From the NCBI GenBank assembly GCA_009809945.1, contig WTPW01000088.1, forward strand, positions 143,252 to 207,251: a stretch of 64,000 nucleotides of DNA, written 5' to 3'. The DNA is from Gigaspora margarita. Taxonomy: Eukaryota > Glomeromycota > Glomeromycetes > Diversisporales > Gigasporaceae. How positions within the stretch are numbered: the stretch's first letter is position 1; each line of letters begins with the position of its first letter. Positions 21,960-34,344 of this stretch are shown here, piece after piece. Position numbers and translations under genes: made by a program. Below the pieces are notes generated by a model. It saw only the letters and a program-made list of their open reading frames with translations. It was not told where the DNA came from and did not search any database.

Positions 21960-22881
21960 TAAATCAGTTGATATTTCATTAAGTTTTTTTTGTTTTACGT
22001 TTCACAAAATTTTTAGCTATATTCGTAGTACGTAAAATGAAAAACAATACTAATAAAGATTAAAAATAAGACCTCAACTTAATAATAAAAAAAAAATTAA
22101 AAAATAAAAAACTCATCCAAAAAAGTTAATAATTAAACAAATTCGATGAATTAAATTAATTCGATTAATTAGATAAATGCGACTAATTAGGTAAATCAAA
22201 TAAATCAAATTAATCAAACTTATTCGACTTTCATAATCTTCAAACTGTGAAACAGGTAATCAATTTGGTTGACTATTAAAAGTTAGTTTATATTCTATTA
22301 AATGTCAGCCATTATATTTAAACCAGGAATCAGGTATACAAGTATCTATATATTGATTCTGATTATTGAATCTAAAATTTTGCGTTAGGTTAAGTGGGAG
22401 CTGGACATTTCCAAAAATTCAGTAGAGCGGTTGAAAAGCTTTCACATACTCCACTCAGCTCCAGTCAATTGTTTATGAGTTATTACATTTTTATTATGGG
22501 AATGATTGTAGAAATAGAATGCAGAGGATGTATTTAAAGGAATGGCTTTCGCTAGAAGGAAAGAAAATAGAATTCTTATAAATAAAGAGCCGTCCTTGTA
22601 AATATAAATTGTTCTCCTAATATAAAAATTACTTTCTGTTAATATCTTAATGAACACGGCTTATTTCAAAACTCGGCAGCGATTTTTATAAGTCTCTTCT
22701 CGAACCGTTGCAATGTTCGTACGTATGTTTGTGTGTACTATTGATGCTGGTGAAATTGATTTCACCAAACATCAAATTCGTCAATGATGCAAAATTATTT
22801 CATCGTTTAATTTTATTTCACGTTCAAAAGTAACACGAATATCAAATCTGGAATGCTCATATACGAACAATAGCAGTATTT
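21960..22881. other. Spacer, simple-sequence patches
   Basis: 22130-22230 is a degenerate AATTCGATTAAT-type low-complexity patch. An isolated TTCGTACGTATG word at 22717 has no gene beside it. No supported ORF. Confidence 0.35.
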
Positions 22882-25141
22882 ATGTTATGCGTCGTTTATT
22901 GATTCCTGTCATTCAAGGATCGACATAAAATATGTTATACTTTGAAATTGGATCATAAATATTAAATCATTTTTAAATATATATATATAATATATTAGAA
23001 TAAAGATCATTGTTATTATATAAATATTAAGTGATTTGTTAAAAAAAAATATATCACGTTTAGAATGAAACATCATCGTTATTATAAAACATAATGGTAA
23101 TGACATATGAACATTGGATCCTATGCTAAATGTAATGCATTTTGCGAAAATTTATAGCAAATTTTATTTTTTTGAAAAAAAGTTTCAACACAAATAATTT
23201 TATTTTTTATTATTGCATAGGTCACGCAAAATATAGCCACGCCTCCTTGAACTATTTGTTTTTCGGCAGTGATAGTTATAAGTTTTTTTGGGTTTAATTT
23301 TTTGCATGGAAGAATTAAGATTTGGATCACTATAAAAAAATTCTATTAACGTTAATAAACAAAAAATTAAATATCGATAACAACAACTATAATACTTTTT
23401 TTCAAGTTTTTTTCTTTGGCCCCCATGTTCTGTCGTCATAAAAATTCTCTATTGGGCAAACTTATGTTCCCAAATTATTTTCATCCAGTTTAAGTAAATG
23501 AAGCTCTTCTGTCATACCGATACGAAGTATTAATAATCCAGTATTTTAGCTTTGAATCGTGCGGAAGGTTTCGGATTTTTTAATACATTTAAACATTAAT
23601 TATAGCGATTAATATCCATTATATCAAAGGATTCACGAGATAGAAATCTATATGTTTTGCGGCTCCATAACATCAATAAAGAAGAAAGATTTATAAAAGT
23701 AATGTTAGATCATTATTTCACGATCTTCAATTATTAATTTACTTAATTTTTTACTGATATTTTATTGATGCATCATTAAACATAAAATTTATTTAATTTA
23801 TTTAATTTTTTTACTGATATTTTATTGATGCATTATTAAGCATAAAACTTATTTATGTTATGCGTCAATAATTGATCCCGTCATTCAGGGATTGACGTAT
23901 GTTATTTACTGATTTTTACTGATCCATCAATAATCCGAGTTATTTATGGAATGGCTATCGACTTATTAAATAAGTTTTATGGTTAATAATGCATCAGTAA
24001 AAGTATCAGTAAAAAATTAAATAAATTGATAATTGAAGTTCGTTAAATATCATTGCTTTCATAAATCATTTTTTCTTTATTGATATTATGAATCCTTCGA
24101 TAGAATATTAGAAAAACATGTCAACCAAAGAAAAATTAATCGAAGCTTAATGGATATTAAACGCTATAATGAATGTCTAAGTGTATTAAAAAATCCAAGC
24201 CTCAATCACAATCCAAAGCAAAAATACTGGATTACTGATACTTTTAAGATACTTCGTATCGGTACCCAATAGAGAATTTTTGTGAAGTGATTGGTTTTGC
24301 GCATCATGCAACAGTACATGGTGGCCAAGAAAAAACTTGGAAAAAAGTATCTATTTTTATTTATTTAAATAATTTATATAAAAAATTGTACCTTCATATT
24401 AAGATAAGCGAGTATTAAACAAAATTGTACACCTGCAACTCAATCTTCAAGCTCAATCAAGAATTTAACGAAAGTTCGGATAACTTATTAGAGTATGAAT
24501 TTATTTTTTTGTTATTGATATTAAATTTAATTTTTTGCTTATTAATGTTAATAGAATTTTTTTATGATCCAAATCCTAATTCTTCCATGCAAAAAATTAA
24601 ACTCGTTACTGTCACTGCCGAAAAGCTAGTTGCGAAACAAAAGCATGCACTTGCCGAAAAAATAATTCGAAATGTTCAAGGAGGTGCGGCTGTGTTTTGC
24701 GTGGCCAATGAAGAATAAATAACAATAGCTATTAGTGTTGAAAAATTTTTTTTCAAAAAAAAAAAGGAAGTTGCTTTAACTTTTCGTATATTTGCATTGC
24801 GTAACATTTAGCATAGATTCCAGTGTTTAATATGCTATTCTTATTATTTTTTATAATAACGAAGTTTCATTCTAAATGTGAAATATATATATTTCTTTAA
24901 AGAAACGCTTTAATATTTATATAATAACAATGGTGTTTCATTCCAAATACGATATATAATATTGGCAAAGATACCAATTTCAAAAAATAACATACGTTAT
25001 TACAAATATTTCATGTCAATCCTTGAATGACAGGAATCAATAAACGATGTATAACATTTATATGTCTGATAACCATTCCATCAATATCAGTAAATAACAT
25101 ATGTCAATCCCTGAATGACGGAATCAATCATCGACGCATAC
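22882..25141. mobile_element. ~2.2-kb foldback element, long imperfect arms
   Basis: Left arm (about 22882-23850) and right arm (about 23960-25060) are imperfect inverted copies. TTTCATTCTAAA near the outer ends, the GGAGGCGTGGC / GGAGGTGCGGC words, ACGAAGTATTAATAATCCAG / CTGGATTACTGATACTT, and AACATCAATAAAGAA near the centre all pair in mirror order. A ~45-bp word (GCGTCGTTTATTGATTCCTG and onward) caps the ends: 22882-22935 plus, 25013-25060 minus, 25093-25141 minus. It also sits in the central spacer at 23852-23910. A further partial copy lies at 27150-27190. The arms carry a related short reading frame (see 24425-24718). Confidence 0.65.
24425..24718 (+). CDS. Small hypothetical protein in foldback right arm
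   Basis: 97 codons. A hydrophobic stretch (residues about 27-46) is followed by a hydrophilic tail with VTVTAEK, QGGAAVFCV. The opposite arm encodes a recognisably similar reading on the minus strand (LIFCLLTLIEFFY, SSMQKIKP, then in another frame ITITAEK, VQGGVAIFCV). Amino-acid similarity across the arms suggests the sequence was once coding, probably part of a gene captured or carried by the element. The left-arm version is frame-disrupted. The true 5' exon is unknown. Function unrecognised. Confidence 0.35.
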   Translation: MYTCNSIFKLNQEFNESSDNLLEYEFIFLLLILNLIFCLLMLIEFFYDPNPNSSMQKIKLVTVTAEKLVAKQKHALAEKIIRNVQGGAAVFCVANEE

Positions 25142-25287
25142 ACTACAGCGCATTAACATGTAAAATCATAGATTTTTAACGCCCAATCAAATACAAGATT
25201 TACACGTTATTTTAGATGATAATTTTTTTGGCCAATGAAATCGCAGACTTTAATTGCTAAAAAAAATAGATGTTACATGGAACATGA

Positions 25288-25330
25288 TGTACGTAGGTCG
25301 TACGTACGTACGTACGCACGCATATAAATA
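25288..25330 (+). promoter_or_regulatory. CGTACG array and TATA box of second membrane gene
   Basis: GTACGTAGGTCGTACGTACG and following TACG units (25288-25319) are followed directly by CATATAAATAAA (TATA at 25322-25330), 200 bp before the ATG at 25530. Same order and spacing type as upstream of the BTB/TLDc gene. Confidence 0.55.
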
Positions 25331-25529
25331 AACTATAAAGCCCTATACAGAATATGAACAAAGAAATTTTAATTTTATTCTGTATCATAAATAATCTAAA
25401 CGAGATAACCAAATAAATTAATATCATATTGTGGCTTTACTAATACTGTGAATTATATTTAACTTTATATAATTAACCCTACGAATTTTTAAAACTTTAT
25501 ACCAACTTCTAAATTCAAATATAACGAAA

Positions 25530-26306
25530 ATGGATCAAAAAGAAGTTATAGGTGCATTGAAAATATTTTCCTTCCTACTTTATTTTATTCTCTGGATATA
25601 TTTTGAAGTTAAAGAATTTGATTCTCATATGTCCAAATCATTTTCTATAAATATAATTTTTGGTTTTGCCTTTGCTTTGTCGATAATATTTTTCTGTACC
25701 GAGATAGCTGTTTTATCTGCCGGAAAAGGAGCTATAATTACAAACAGCTGTTGTATTATTGTTACGTATCTTACTCTTTCTCTAGTTTATAGTGGTGTAG
25801 TTAGTATAGGAGATTTATATTTGGGAAAGGTACATCCCGCTCTAATTATATTATTATGGATTATATCAATGCTTTCATTGATTCAAATCATTATTAGTGC
25901 TAAAGAACTTACTTATTGGCAATTTTTTAAAATTGTTAAAATATTATTTATTGTAGTTTATTTAATCGATTATATTATTTATACTCCTTACATTATTAAA
26001 ACGTATAATGGTGAAAGATACTCAAAATATTACGCCATTAATATTTTCATTGTTTTTATCATCGGTATTATAGATTTAATTTTAGATCTAATCACATATT
26101 TTGTAATTAAATTATTTAATACTGTCACAATATCATTTATTATATTAATCACTCTTTCTCCTATATTATTCACTTTTATTTACTTTGGAGTCGCCTTTTC
26201 AAATATATATTTCTTATTAGAGGGAACTTACACTATGATTGATGGATTAATATGGGCTATTTTAATTAGTAGTTTTGTTGAAATTGTATTTTTTCTTAAT
26301 TCATAA
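25530..26306 (+). CDS. Multi-pass membrane protein, paralogue 2 (unknown family)
   Basis: 258 residues, single exon, about eight hydrophobic segments. Aligns along its length with the 302-residue protein at 16791-17699 (IGDLY, LLWIISMLSLIQ, FFKIVKILFI, YFGVAFSNIYFLL, MIDGL). It lacks the repeated hydrophilic C-tail of that paralogue and ends soon after the last hydrophobic segment. The two genes lie in the same orientation 8 kb apart, as expected for a tandem duplication later filled with mobile elements. Divergence is large, so the duplication is old. Function unknown; sensor, transporter or scaffold roles cannot be distinguished from sequence. Confidence 0.75.
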   Translation: MDQKEVIGALKIFSFLLYFILWIYFEVKEFDSHMSKSFSINIIFGFAFALSIIFFCTEIAVLSAGKGAIITNSCCIIVTYLTLSLVYSGVVSIGDLYLGKVHPALIILLWIISMLSLIQIIISAKELTYWQFFKIVKILFIVVYLIDYIIYTPYIIKTYNGERYSKYYAINIFIVFIIGIIDLILDLITYFVIKLFNTVTISFIILITLSPILFTFIYFGVAFSNIYFLLEGTYTMIDGLIWAILISSFVEIVFFLNS

Positions 26307-26309
26307 CAA

Positions 26310-28230
26310 TTCAAGTGCAGTAAATTTTTAAAGACAGTAGATTATAATTTTATTAGCTCATTGAATTTTTATTTAATTATTTATATATGACTGTGAGCTC
26401 TTATGAATGTACAAATAGAAATTTCTTATTTAATATGTTTTATAATTGCCAAAACATGCGTTAAAACCTTTTTTGTTAAGTACTAGGAATTAATTATAGA
26501 GTATAACACAGCCTTAGTAAATTAGACATATAAAATTACATGATTGTGTAAATATAGATATGCGTATAATATTATTTTTCATATACATGATCATATATGC
26601 ATAACCAATAATTTCTTCAAGAATTATATATTTAAGCTTTTGATAGTTCTCAGAAGTATACAATTAAAGATTATTTAATAGCAATTTTGAGCTCTCCTTT
26701 CATGCTAAATCCAACTAGCACAATAATAAATAAAATAACAAGAACACTAAATTATAATTCCCTTATGCAAATAATGATAGCTAATAGATGTCATGTAACT
26801 TGTATATTCGAATAATGGTATTTAGTGATATGGAAGGGTTATATTAAAACGAATTAATAAATTTTATCTTCAGCATTAAAAGTTAAAAGTAATGTACCAA
26901 TAAGCCTTTAATCATTAAAATGGTGTTCCGGTTCTCTTCACAAAATTGATATAATAATTCTGCACCATTGACGCTTTACAAGTGCACATGAAAAATAAGC
27001 CTTTATAATTATACTGTAAATTATTAAATATTTCATAGCTGCATTCATTCGGTAATATTAAAAAATTTTAGTCTGTACGTACATAAAATTTTTATGTACA
27101 AAAATAAATTTTGTGAAATGGTGTCAAATTTAAGCAATAAAATTTCTCTGTTATGTGTCGTTTATTGATTCCTGTCAATTCAGATTCAGCATATGCAGTT
27201 TTGAATTTTCACAGATCAATAAATGACCTACGTTATTTGTTGATGCTAAAAATTACATCAATGAAGAAGTTTTAATTAATTATTTATTATTCATGTAAAA
27301 AAGCAAGCGTCTATAGTTTATTTATTAAGCATTGATAAGTATCTTTAAACCTTTTTTCTTATGATAATACAAATTTTACTTCTTTAGATCAGAATCTCTT
27401 AAACAGATACTAGAAACATATATTTAAAAAAAATACTATATGAGAAAATCTGATAATCCATTATCCTAAAAGTCAACAACAGTAATTTATCGAAATAAAA
27501 CAAAGCTAAATAAAAAATGAGGTTGTGCTTTATGATTTGTAAGAACATTTATATCCTAATATCAACAAAGTGAAACGGACAAAATAATTGCTCTGTAAAA
27601 GTATTGGCTTTCGTATAAATGGATGTTATAAAAAGTCATATACACTAGTCTAATCTAAATGAATAATTTGAGACGGAATAAGTTTTTTATTTATTAATTA
27701 TCATTAAATGAAGATTTACATATATCGAGCGAAATTATTCAACACTAAGAAAAAATTATTATTTGATTACACAGAAAGACTAACTATAACAATATTTAGA
27801 AGAATCAATTCATTATTTTATAGACGATGTGGATACGATTTGCTAATTATATTAAAATGTTAATTCATCAAAAAAGGCACATTTAGCTTTCATTTCGTGA
27901 AATAAATATTTTCAAAGAAAAATAAAGACTGTTAATGATATTATTAATACAATTCGTAAAGTAACCTTTTTTTGCAACATTATTTCTATTTTCTTTAGGT
28001 AAAGATTCTACAGGCAATAGATTTCATGTCTGATATGTCATTCCTATCGAGTGTACGTATAAACCTTCTGTACCTCTACTAATAGTTGTAAGTAATTTCA
28101 ATCTACAGAGCTCAAAATTATTAATTTCTTCAAATGTCGTACGTAAGTATGTAACGTAAGTACTAGGGTTTTTGGAATCAGTTTTAACATAGTTCATTAA
28201 AATAAAGTCAGTTCTAAGCTATGTACATAC
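26310..28230. other. Spacer with a foldback-end remnant
   Basis: No gene supported. 27150-27190 carries the GTCGTTTATTGATTCCTG end word of the 22882-25141 element. Isolated CGTACGTA words occur at 27075 and 28139. Confidence 0.4.
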
Positions 28231-28609
28231 CACAGTGGATTTTATCTAAAGTCAACATATTTTATATTTTTAGCCGTAGTGTAACCTAATTATTCAATAA
28301 AAATGCAGGAAAACTCAATACAATTTTAAATTTTATTAATAATAAAATTTAAAATTTTGTTAATAATTTCAAATTTTGTTATTTTTTTATATATAAGCTA
28401 CAAAATTTTGAATCATATATAAATTTAAATTAATATAACTTTCTAAAAACCAAAGATATTTTAAAAATTTTTTTTTTTGCTAATTTAATAGCTTTTCATT
28501 GAAACTATTAAACTATCAAAAAAAATTTTAAATATCTTTTGTTTTTAAAAGTTATATCAATTTAAAAATTTTTATAATTAAAAGGTGAGCTTTTCATAAA
28601 ATCCACTGT
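28231..28609. mobile_element. ~380-bp MITE, CAGTGGATTTT ends
   Basis: ACAGTGGATTTTAT at the left and ATAAAATCCACTGT at the right are inverted. An inner inverted pair (AACTTTCTAAAAACCAAAGATA, about 28437, against ATCTTTTGTTTTTAAAAGTT, about 28534) surrounds the centre near 28495. CAG...CTG ends with neighbouring TA suggest Tc1/mariner ancestry, tentatively. Confidence 0.6.
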
Positions 28610-29171
28610 AATAAAACAAACCATTTTTTTATACTTAAAACAGAATTTTGTGTTAAAATTCATATTTTTTAAAACATAAAAAATTTTTGAAAGGCCAGCT
28701 ATATTTATAAAGATATTATATTTTGATAGCCTCTAATAGGATTTAATTGTGCTAAATTCTAATTGGTTCAAATAATGATTGGGCCTAAAGAACTCACTGT
28801 TTTGGAGAATACCATACAAAAATAAGATTTTTGTTATAGCAATACCAATATATTTTAGTTACATATTTAGTCTATATTGGATTAGTTATGAGTATATTTG
28901 CTGGCAAAACCTGTATAAATTCCAAATCCCAAAAAACAATTGTTATTTATAAAAGATTAAGTCAAAAAGTAATTTAATATTTTGCAAATATATTTTATAA
29001 CTGTAAAAATATATACTATTTGTTTAAACAATGATTATTAATAAAATTTTTGAGATATTAATTTGGGATGAATTTGGGATTTGGGCATAGACAAATTCAA
29101 ACTATAGTAAGTTGGAATTTGGGCTGCAAGCATAGTTATGGATCTTTTGCAAATATTTACTTATTTGGTAT
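28610..29171. other. Spacer, weak inverted words
   Basis: AATTCCAAATCCCAA (about 28919) and TTGGGATGAATTTGGGATTTGG (about 29062) are inverted and may mark a decayed element. No gene. Confidence 0.3.
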
Positions 29172-29760
29172 AAGTGGGGTAAGTCAATAAAAAAGGAACA
29201 AATCATTTTTAGTAAAATTTTTTGATTTTTAATTAAAATATCTTGACAACTACTTAACCAATTTTGATTAAAAATTTTTTATTTTAATCTTAATTGATAA
29301 TTTGTGAAAGAAGGAGAATTTGTATTAATAAAATACATAATACTTAATATAAATTATATATAAAATCTAAAAATCAGCATTCCTGACTATGTAAAGTTAA
29401 TTTTTTATTAAGATAACATCTTGTAGACTTCTAATAAAAGTTGTAGAGCTAGTTTTTGTGATTCTAATGATAGTTGGATCAGTAAAATTAGTTAGGTAAA
29501 TAAAAAGTTACAAGCAATTAAAATTCAAAAAATTTTATAAAACTATAGGAATCATGATTCCTGTATTAACATATTTTATTATGTTTTATTATAAAAATTT
29601 TCCCCAGTTAAAATTCTCCTTCTATCGCGAATTGTCAATTAAATTATTTAGAATTAAAATAAAAAAATTATTAGATTTAATAAAATAGTTGATAAAATAT
29701 TTATTCTCAAATTTGAAAAACTTTTACTTAGAAAAAATTGTTCCTTGTCTATCAAAATAT
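29172..29760. mobile_element. ~590-bp MITE, family M2 copy 2
   Basis: Inverted ends of about 150 nt (GGAACAA, ATCTTGACAACTACTTAACC, GAAGGAGAATTT on the left; mirror words on the right). The same end words as the element at 19204-19800, without the CCCTAA run. No ORF. Confidence 0.65.
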
Positions 29761-31095
29761 TCTGTTGTAAGATTTTTATATTCACATAAGCTTTCTTATA
29801 TTTGCATTTGGTTGACATAATAGATCAATTACATTTTAGAATTGATAACTTTATTTGAGTTATATTATATAAACTAAGTGTTGCATAGTATTCAGAGAGC
29901 CCTTATACTTAGTAAGAAGAATATTAATAATAGAGAACAAAAGGTGCTATGATATAAAATTGTAAAGGAAGTTTGGAAATACTTTGAGCAGGCCATGTGA
30001 TAGTAAGGTTGACTAGAGTTATAATAGGGATTATAATGTGAAGTGGCATTAATAGAATCAAATATAGCAAATACCATGATCAATGATTAATAGCATAAAG
30101 GAGTAAATTAAATTTATTATAGGATAAAATAGTAAAATGACATAAAGCAATAGAAAGAGAAGTACAAGTGAGAAAGAAAATGTAAATAAATACTTATATA
30201 ACATAATTATGCAATATATAATAATATAAATACAATGTAACTATATTCATAAAACTCTTTCTAACAATCTTTTGTACAAACTTTTTCACAAATACTAATC
30301 TATAAAAACTTTACAATTAGTATATTTGTATATAACAAAACTTTACCTAGCAGCAACTGGGAACAAAACTTCCAGATCAGATGTTAAAAAGACTAAATAG
30401 AGATAAAAAAAGATTTTTTTTTTTTAAGGGTTGACTCTCTAGTAGAAGACTCGTACTATTAAAGAAATAGTAGAGCTAAAAACTCTAAGGTTTTTGTCAA
30501 AAGTTATAGAGGTATTAGCAAAAGTTTACATTTGGTCCAATATACTATTTTGTAGAGTATATACTCTTACAGTCCTTTGCAAGTTGGTATTTTCAATATT
30601 TCTCCTTGGACTTTTTAAAATTTTTGCCAAAAAGTAGAAAATCTGGCTTATCTCCTCCTCCAAAAGATTAGCAGTATTTACTTTTCCAAAATAGGAATAC
30701 ACCTATCAAACTAGAATCAATATTACAAGTAACTTTGAAGTTTACAAGATAAACAATGAGTAATATGTACATGATCTTAAAACTATATAACAACTTTTTT
30801 TATATATTTATTATTAGGCATTAGGTTCTCTATATTATTATTAAAGTTTTTATATTTTTTCTTATATTATATATGATGTGGATGGATTTTGAATAGAAAC
30901 TTATTCATTATTAGTATTATATAATTTTTACAATCTTGTACAAGTTCAAATAGTACACTTTTTAATTCTGTTATTCTCCTTTTTGTTTTTTCTATTATTG
31001 TTTTCTTTTATTTTTTGTAAGGTTATTCAATTAGGTTTAGTTAGTATTTCCTTTATTTTATTGTCCAGAACGAAGTGGAGGACTCCTATTTCAGG
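29761..31095. other. Spacer, no supported gene
   Basis: AT-rich. Short frames at 29892-30083 (minus) and 30983-31177 (plus, running into the tandem repeat) show no recognisable domain and are not called. Confidence 0.35.
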
Positions 31096-31096
31096 T

Positions 31097-31318
31097 ACTA
31101 GCAATTTTGTCTATCTGTTCACCTTTGTGATCAATAATCTACACATATTAGATTTTGTTAGTTTGTCAATCACATGATCAATAATTTACATATACTGGAT
31201 GCCTTAGCAGATTTTATCTGTCTGTCTGCTCATGTGATTAATAATCTACACATACTAGAGGTTTTAGCAGATTTTGTCTGTCTGTCCATCTACGTAATCA
31301 ATAATCTGCACATATACC
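31097..31318 (+). repeat. ~60-bp tandem repeat, about 3.5 copies
   Basis: The unit runs ATTTTGTCTGTCTGTC, then a variable CATGTGATCAATAATCTACACATA, then a TAGCAG tail. Four degenerate copies run from about 31104 to 31315. Confidence 0.75.
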
Positions 31319-31584
31319 TTTAAAAAGTATTGGTGTATGCTAAAACTCATCTTTCATTCATTACTAGTTAATGGACTTCTATCTCTATTAAAGTCATCCA
31401 TCATAAAAAAAAAATTCAATATTTTGAAAAAAATTAAAGTTTAAAACCATTCTTATCTTATATATTATTTGTATGTCCATGTGATGTGATTATGGAATTT
31501 TTAATCGGAAGCAAAAATTAGGTACCAATTTCTGTGTATCTACATTTTTGCACCAGCCCATAATATTTAATTTAATTTAATTAT

Positions 31585-33530
31585 AGTAAAATCACTAAAT
31601 GCACTTAAAGCATTATGACTTTTATACTTAAAAGCAAAAAATACTTATATATCAAATAATTGTTTTGAAGAAACTTTACAAATTTTTGATTGTCATGGTC
31701 CTACCTTATATTCAACAAAAAAGATTCTTCAGGATTTAGTTAATATTGATATATTATTTGTTAATATATGTATCAATTCATGTGTTGCATTTACTTGAGA
31801 ATATGTAGAAGCAACACAATGCCCTATTTGTTTGTCTAACCAATTTCAAAAAGAAAATATTGCTTACAAAGTAGCTGCTTATTATCCAATAACCTCTCAA
31901 TTAAAATTCCAATATGCAAGTTCTGAACAATCAAAAACTTTTAGATATTGATCAAATTATATACTTAAAACTAACAAGTTTAGGGATATTTATGATGGTC
32001 AGTTATTAAAACTTATTAAATAAGTATTTAATAAAAGATAAATGAGATATAGTACTTACTAGAACCTTAGATGGGTACCAAATATTTTGGCAACAATGTG
32101 ATGATAAATTGGATAATTATGTTTATTAATAATAATATTCCACCAGAAGATTGTGTTAAGTGAGAAAATTTATTACTAAATGTCCAAACAACTTTAATAG
32201 CTTTATGCAACATATTATTAATGAGTTAAAAAAACTTGAAGGTACTTATATTAAATATTAAATATTAAATAAATTTAATTACAATAGTATTTAGATAGTA
32301 TAATAGTTGGAATAGTTGGAAGCAAAAACACTTTGTTTTATATGATTTTGTTCCAATATTGTATGGAGATATAGCAGCAATTAGCAAATTTATATAAGTA
32401 ACAGGACATAATGGAAATATGGGTTGTCAATTTTGTAATATAAAAGGTGTATTTGATTCAGATACTATTCTTTGAAGCATCCTACAAAAGAAGCTGAAGA
32501 ATCATACAATACAAAGAATCTTTCTTTACATAATCATAAATCTTTTTTGGATAAGATCTGAATTTGGAAAAATACATCTGATAAAAAAAAGTTCAATGGG
32601 AAACTGGTATATTTTAAATGTTTTTAATATTATTTTATTATAATAAATTAATATTAAATGAGTTGCTTGATAATGCTCCAAATAAGATAACTTTTATTTT
32701 AATTTTTTATTTAAGTATTTAATATTTTATACAATTATTTATTTAGGTGTAACTGGAGAAAGTATTCTGTTTAAATTAAAGACTACACAATTTCTTACTT
32801 CTTTTCTATTGGATATAATGCACTTAGTATTTGAAGGTGCTGCAATGCAAATGTACAAACACTGGTCTGAAAAATTTTACTCTGACAAAGCTTTAAATAA
32901 TCCTGATATTAATCTACAAATTTTGCCTAAAAATGTTTGGAAAAATATTGGATCTATAATAGAAGCAAACAAAAAAGCAATGTCATCTAAATTTGGTCAG
33001 CCTCCATTAGATATTGTTAAACATTCAAATGCATTTAAGGCAGAGGATTGGGTAAATTGGACTTGCTTATATTCAATAGCTTTAATACAACATTTTTATG
33101 ATAAAAGGTATTTTTAAATATATTTAGACTATTAAATTTGAAAATTCATTTAATGTTCTTTTTTTAAATTCAGGTTTAAGAAAAGTAAGGAGAGATTTTA
33201 AATAAGCATTACAAAATATAATTTTGTAATTGGCTTGTTTAATTTAAAGAGCAGCTATTTGAGGAGAGAAAAAAATATCAAATAAATTAGCTTTAGTTTA
33301 GTAACAACTAATCTTTTATTATAATAGTTTTGTAGATAACTGGCATTTATTTGTAGAAGCTGCTCAAACTAATACTAAAAATCAATTATGCATGAACAAT
33401 TACAATATTTAGATGAAAATTTTTGAGCATTTTTTAGATTATATACTAGGTATTATAAAATCTTAATTTTAACTACAATTACATTAGATCCTGCTATATT
33501 TATACAATTGTATAATTAAGGATATTGAAT
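31585..33530 (+). pseudogene. CACTA/EnSpm-type Tnp2 transposase, decayed
   Basis: Plus-strand pieces follow the order of fungal/plant Tnp2 transposases: SNNCFEETLQIF and CINSCVAFT with CPICLSNQF near the start (31640-31850), RDIYDGQLL near 31985, the GTRTLDGYQIF-like segment near 32070, TGHNGNMGCQFCNIKG near 32405-32450, and a 102-codon open piece (32809-33117) with LDIMHLVFEGAAMQMYKHW, FGQPP, FKAEDWVNWT. Tnp2 is the DDE-type enzyme that cuts and pastes CACTA elements. Several stops and frame changes break it, and AT-rich gaps near 32650-32745 and 33118-33170 look like old introns. CACTA terminal repeats were not confidently located. A DNA transposon remnant, not functional. Confidence 0.8.
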
Positions 33531-34050
33531 ATTATTTACTCTATTACAATTTTGTTATTTAAATATGAAGTATAAATAATAGTTTTATTTAAGGCATTTA
33601 TGATGAAATTATTTCATCATTTGTCAGGGATTGTTGATAGGTCCGGAACAGACCAGCCTGTTGGCAGCCTATTCTGGATTCTATTTGTGGTAGGAGCCTT
33701 AGTATAAAAAAATCCAAGTTAATGAAGTTGGTGGTAAAGAAAAAAAATTTGAGATGAGTTTAAGAAGTTAGGAACGTGAAATACTAAAAAACAGAAAATA
33801 AAAAATGCTGTTGCTCATGACAATAAAAATAAATTGTGGTATTAAATATCAAATAAAGGCCCTTGTATCATTATTTTTATGGTGCCTAGTGAGCTGCTAT
33901 GTTGTTTACCATGTAGTTTCTTTACAAATATGAGATCCCTGCTTTGCTTTTATAGTCTCAAGTCTAATCATCAATGTGTGAAACCTTGCATTATTGTCTC
34001 GCCCACAATGGCTATAGGTCATTTGTACTTATTAATAACTGAACACATTA
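33531..34050. other. Spacer with GC-richer patch
   Basis: 33630-33720 is GC-richer (GGTCCGGAACAGACCAGCC) and resembles the composition of patches at 36470-36560 and 37550-37700, probably fragments of one older repeat. The 70-codon frame at 33879 shows no domain. Confidence 0.3.
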
Positions 34051-34272
34051 GGCCACAAAAAGTTGATTTTTCGTTTTGCATTACCTACTAACTAATTTTT
34101 TCAACTCCAAAACCAATTATTTTAGTTCCAATTGTGCAAATAAGTTTATTCCATAATTTCATCTCATCATCCATTAGAGAAATTACCTGATAAAAACTGA
34201 TAAAAAAATTCAACTACTAGCTTAATTTTTTAATTCTGTATTATGTAAGCGTAAAATAACTTTGCATGGCCT
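34051..34272. mobile_element. ~220-bp MITE, family M3 (AGGCCATGCAAAGTT ends)
   Basis: AGGCCACAAAAAGTTGATTT at the left and AACTTTGCATGGCCT at the right are inverted. Partial copies of the same sequence (TTTTTCGTTTTGCATTACC and complement) occur near 35855-36030, 36378-36410 and 37728-37906, so this is a local multicopy family. Confidence 0.65.
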
Positions 34273-34344
34273 CTTAAATGTGAACTTGAGTCGATTAACT
34301 TACTGTAGATCAAAAAAAAACAAAAAAACAAAACTAACTATGAC

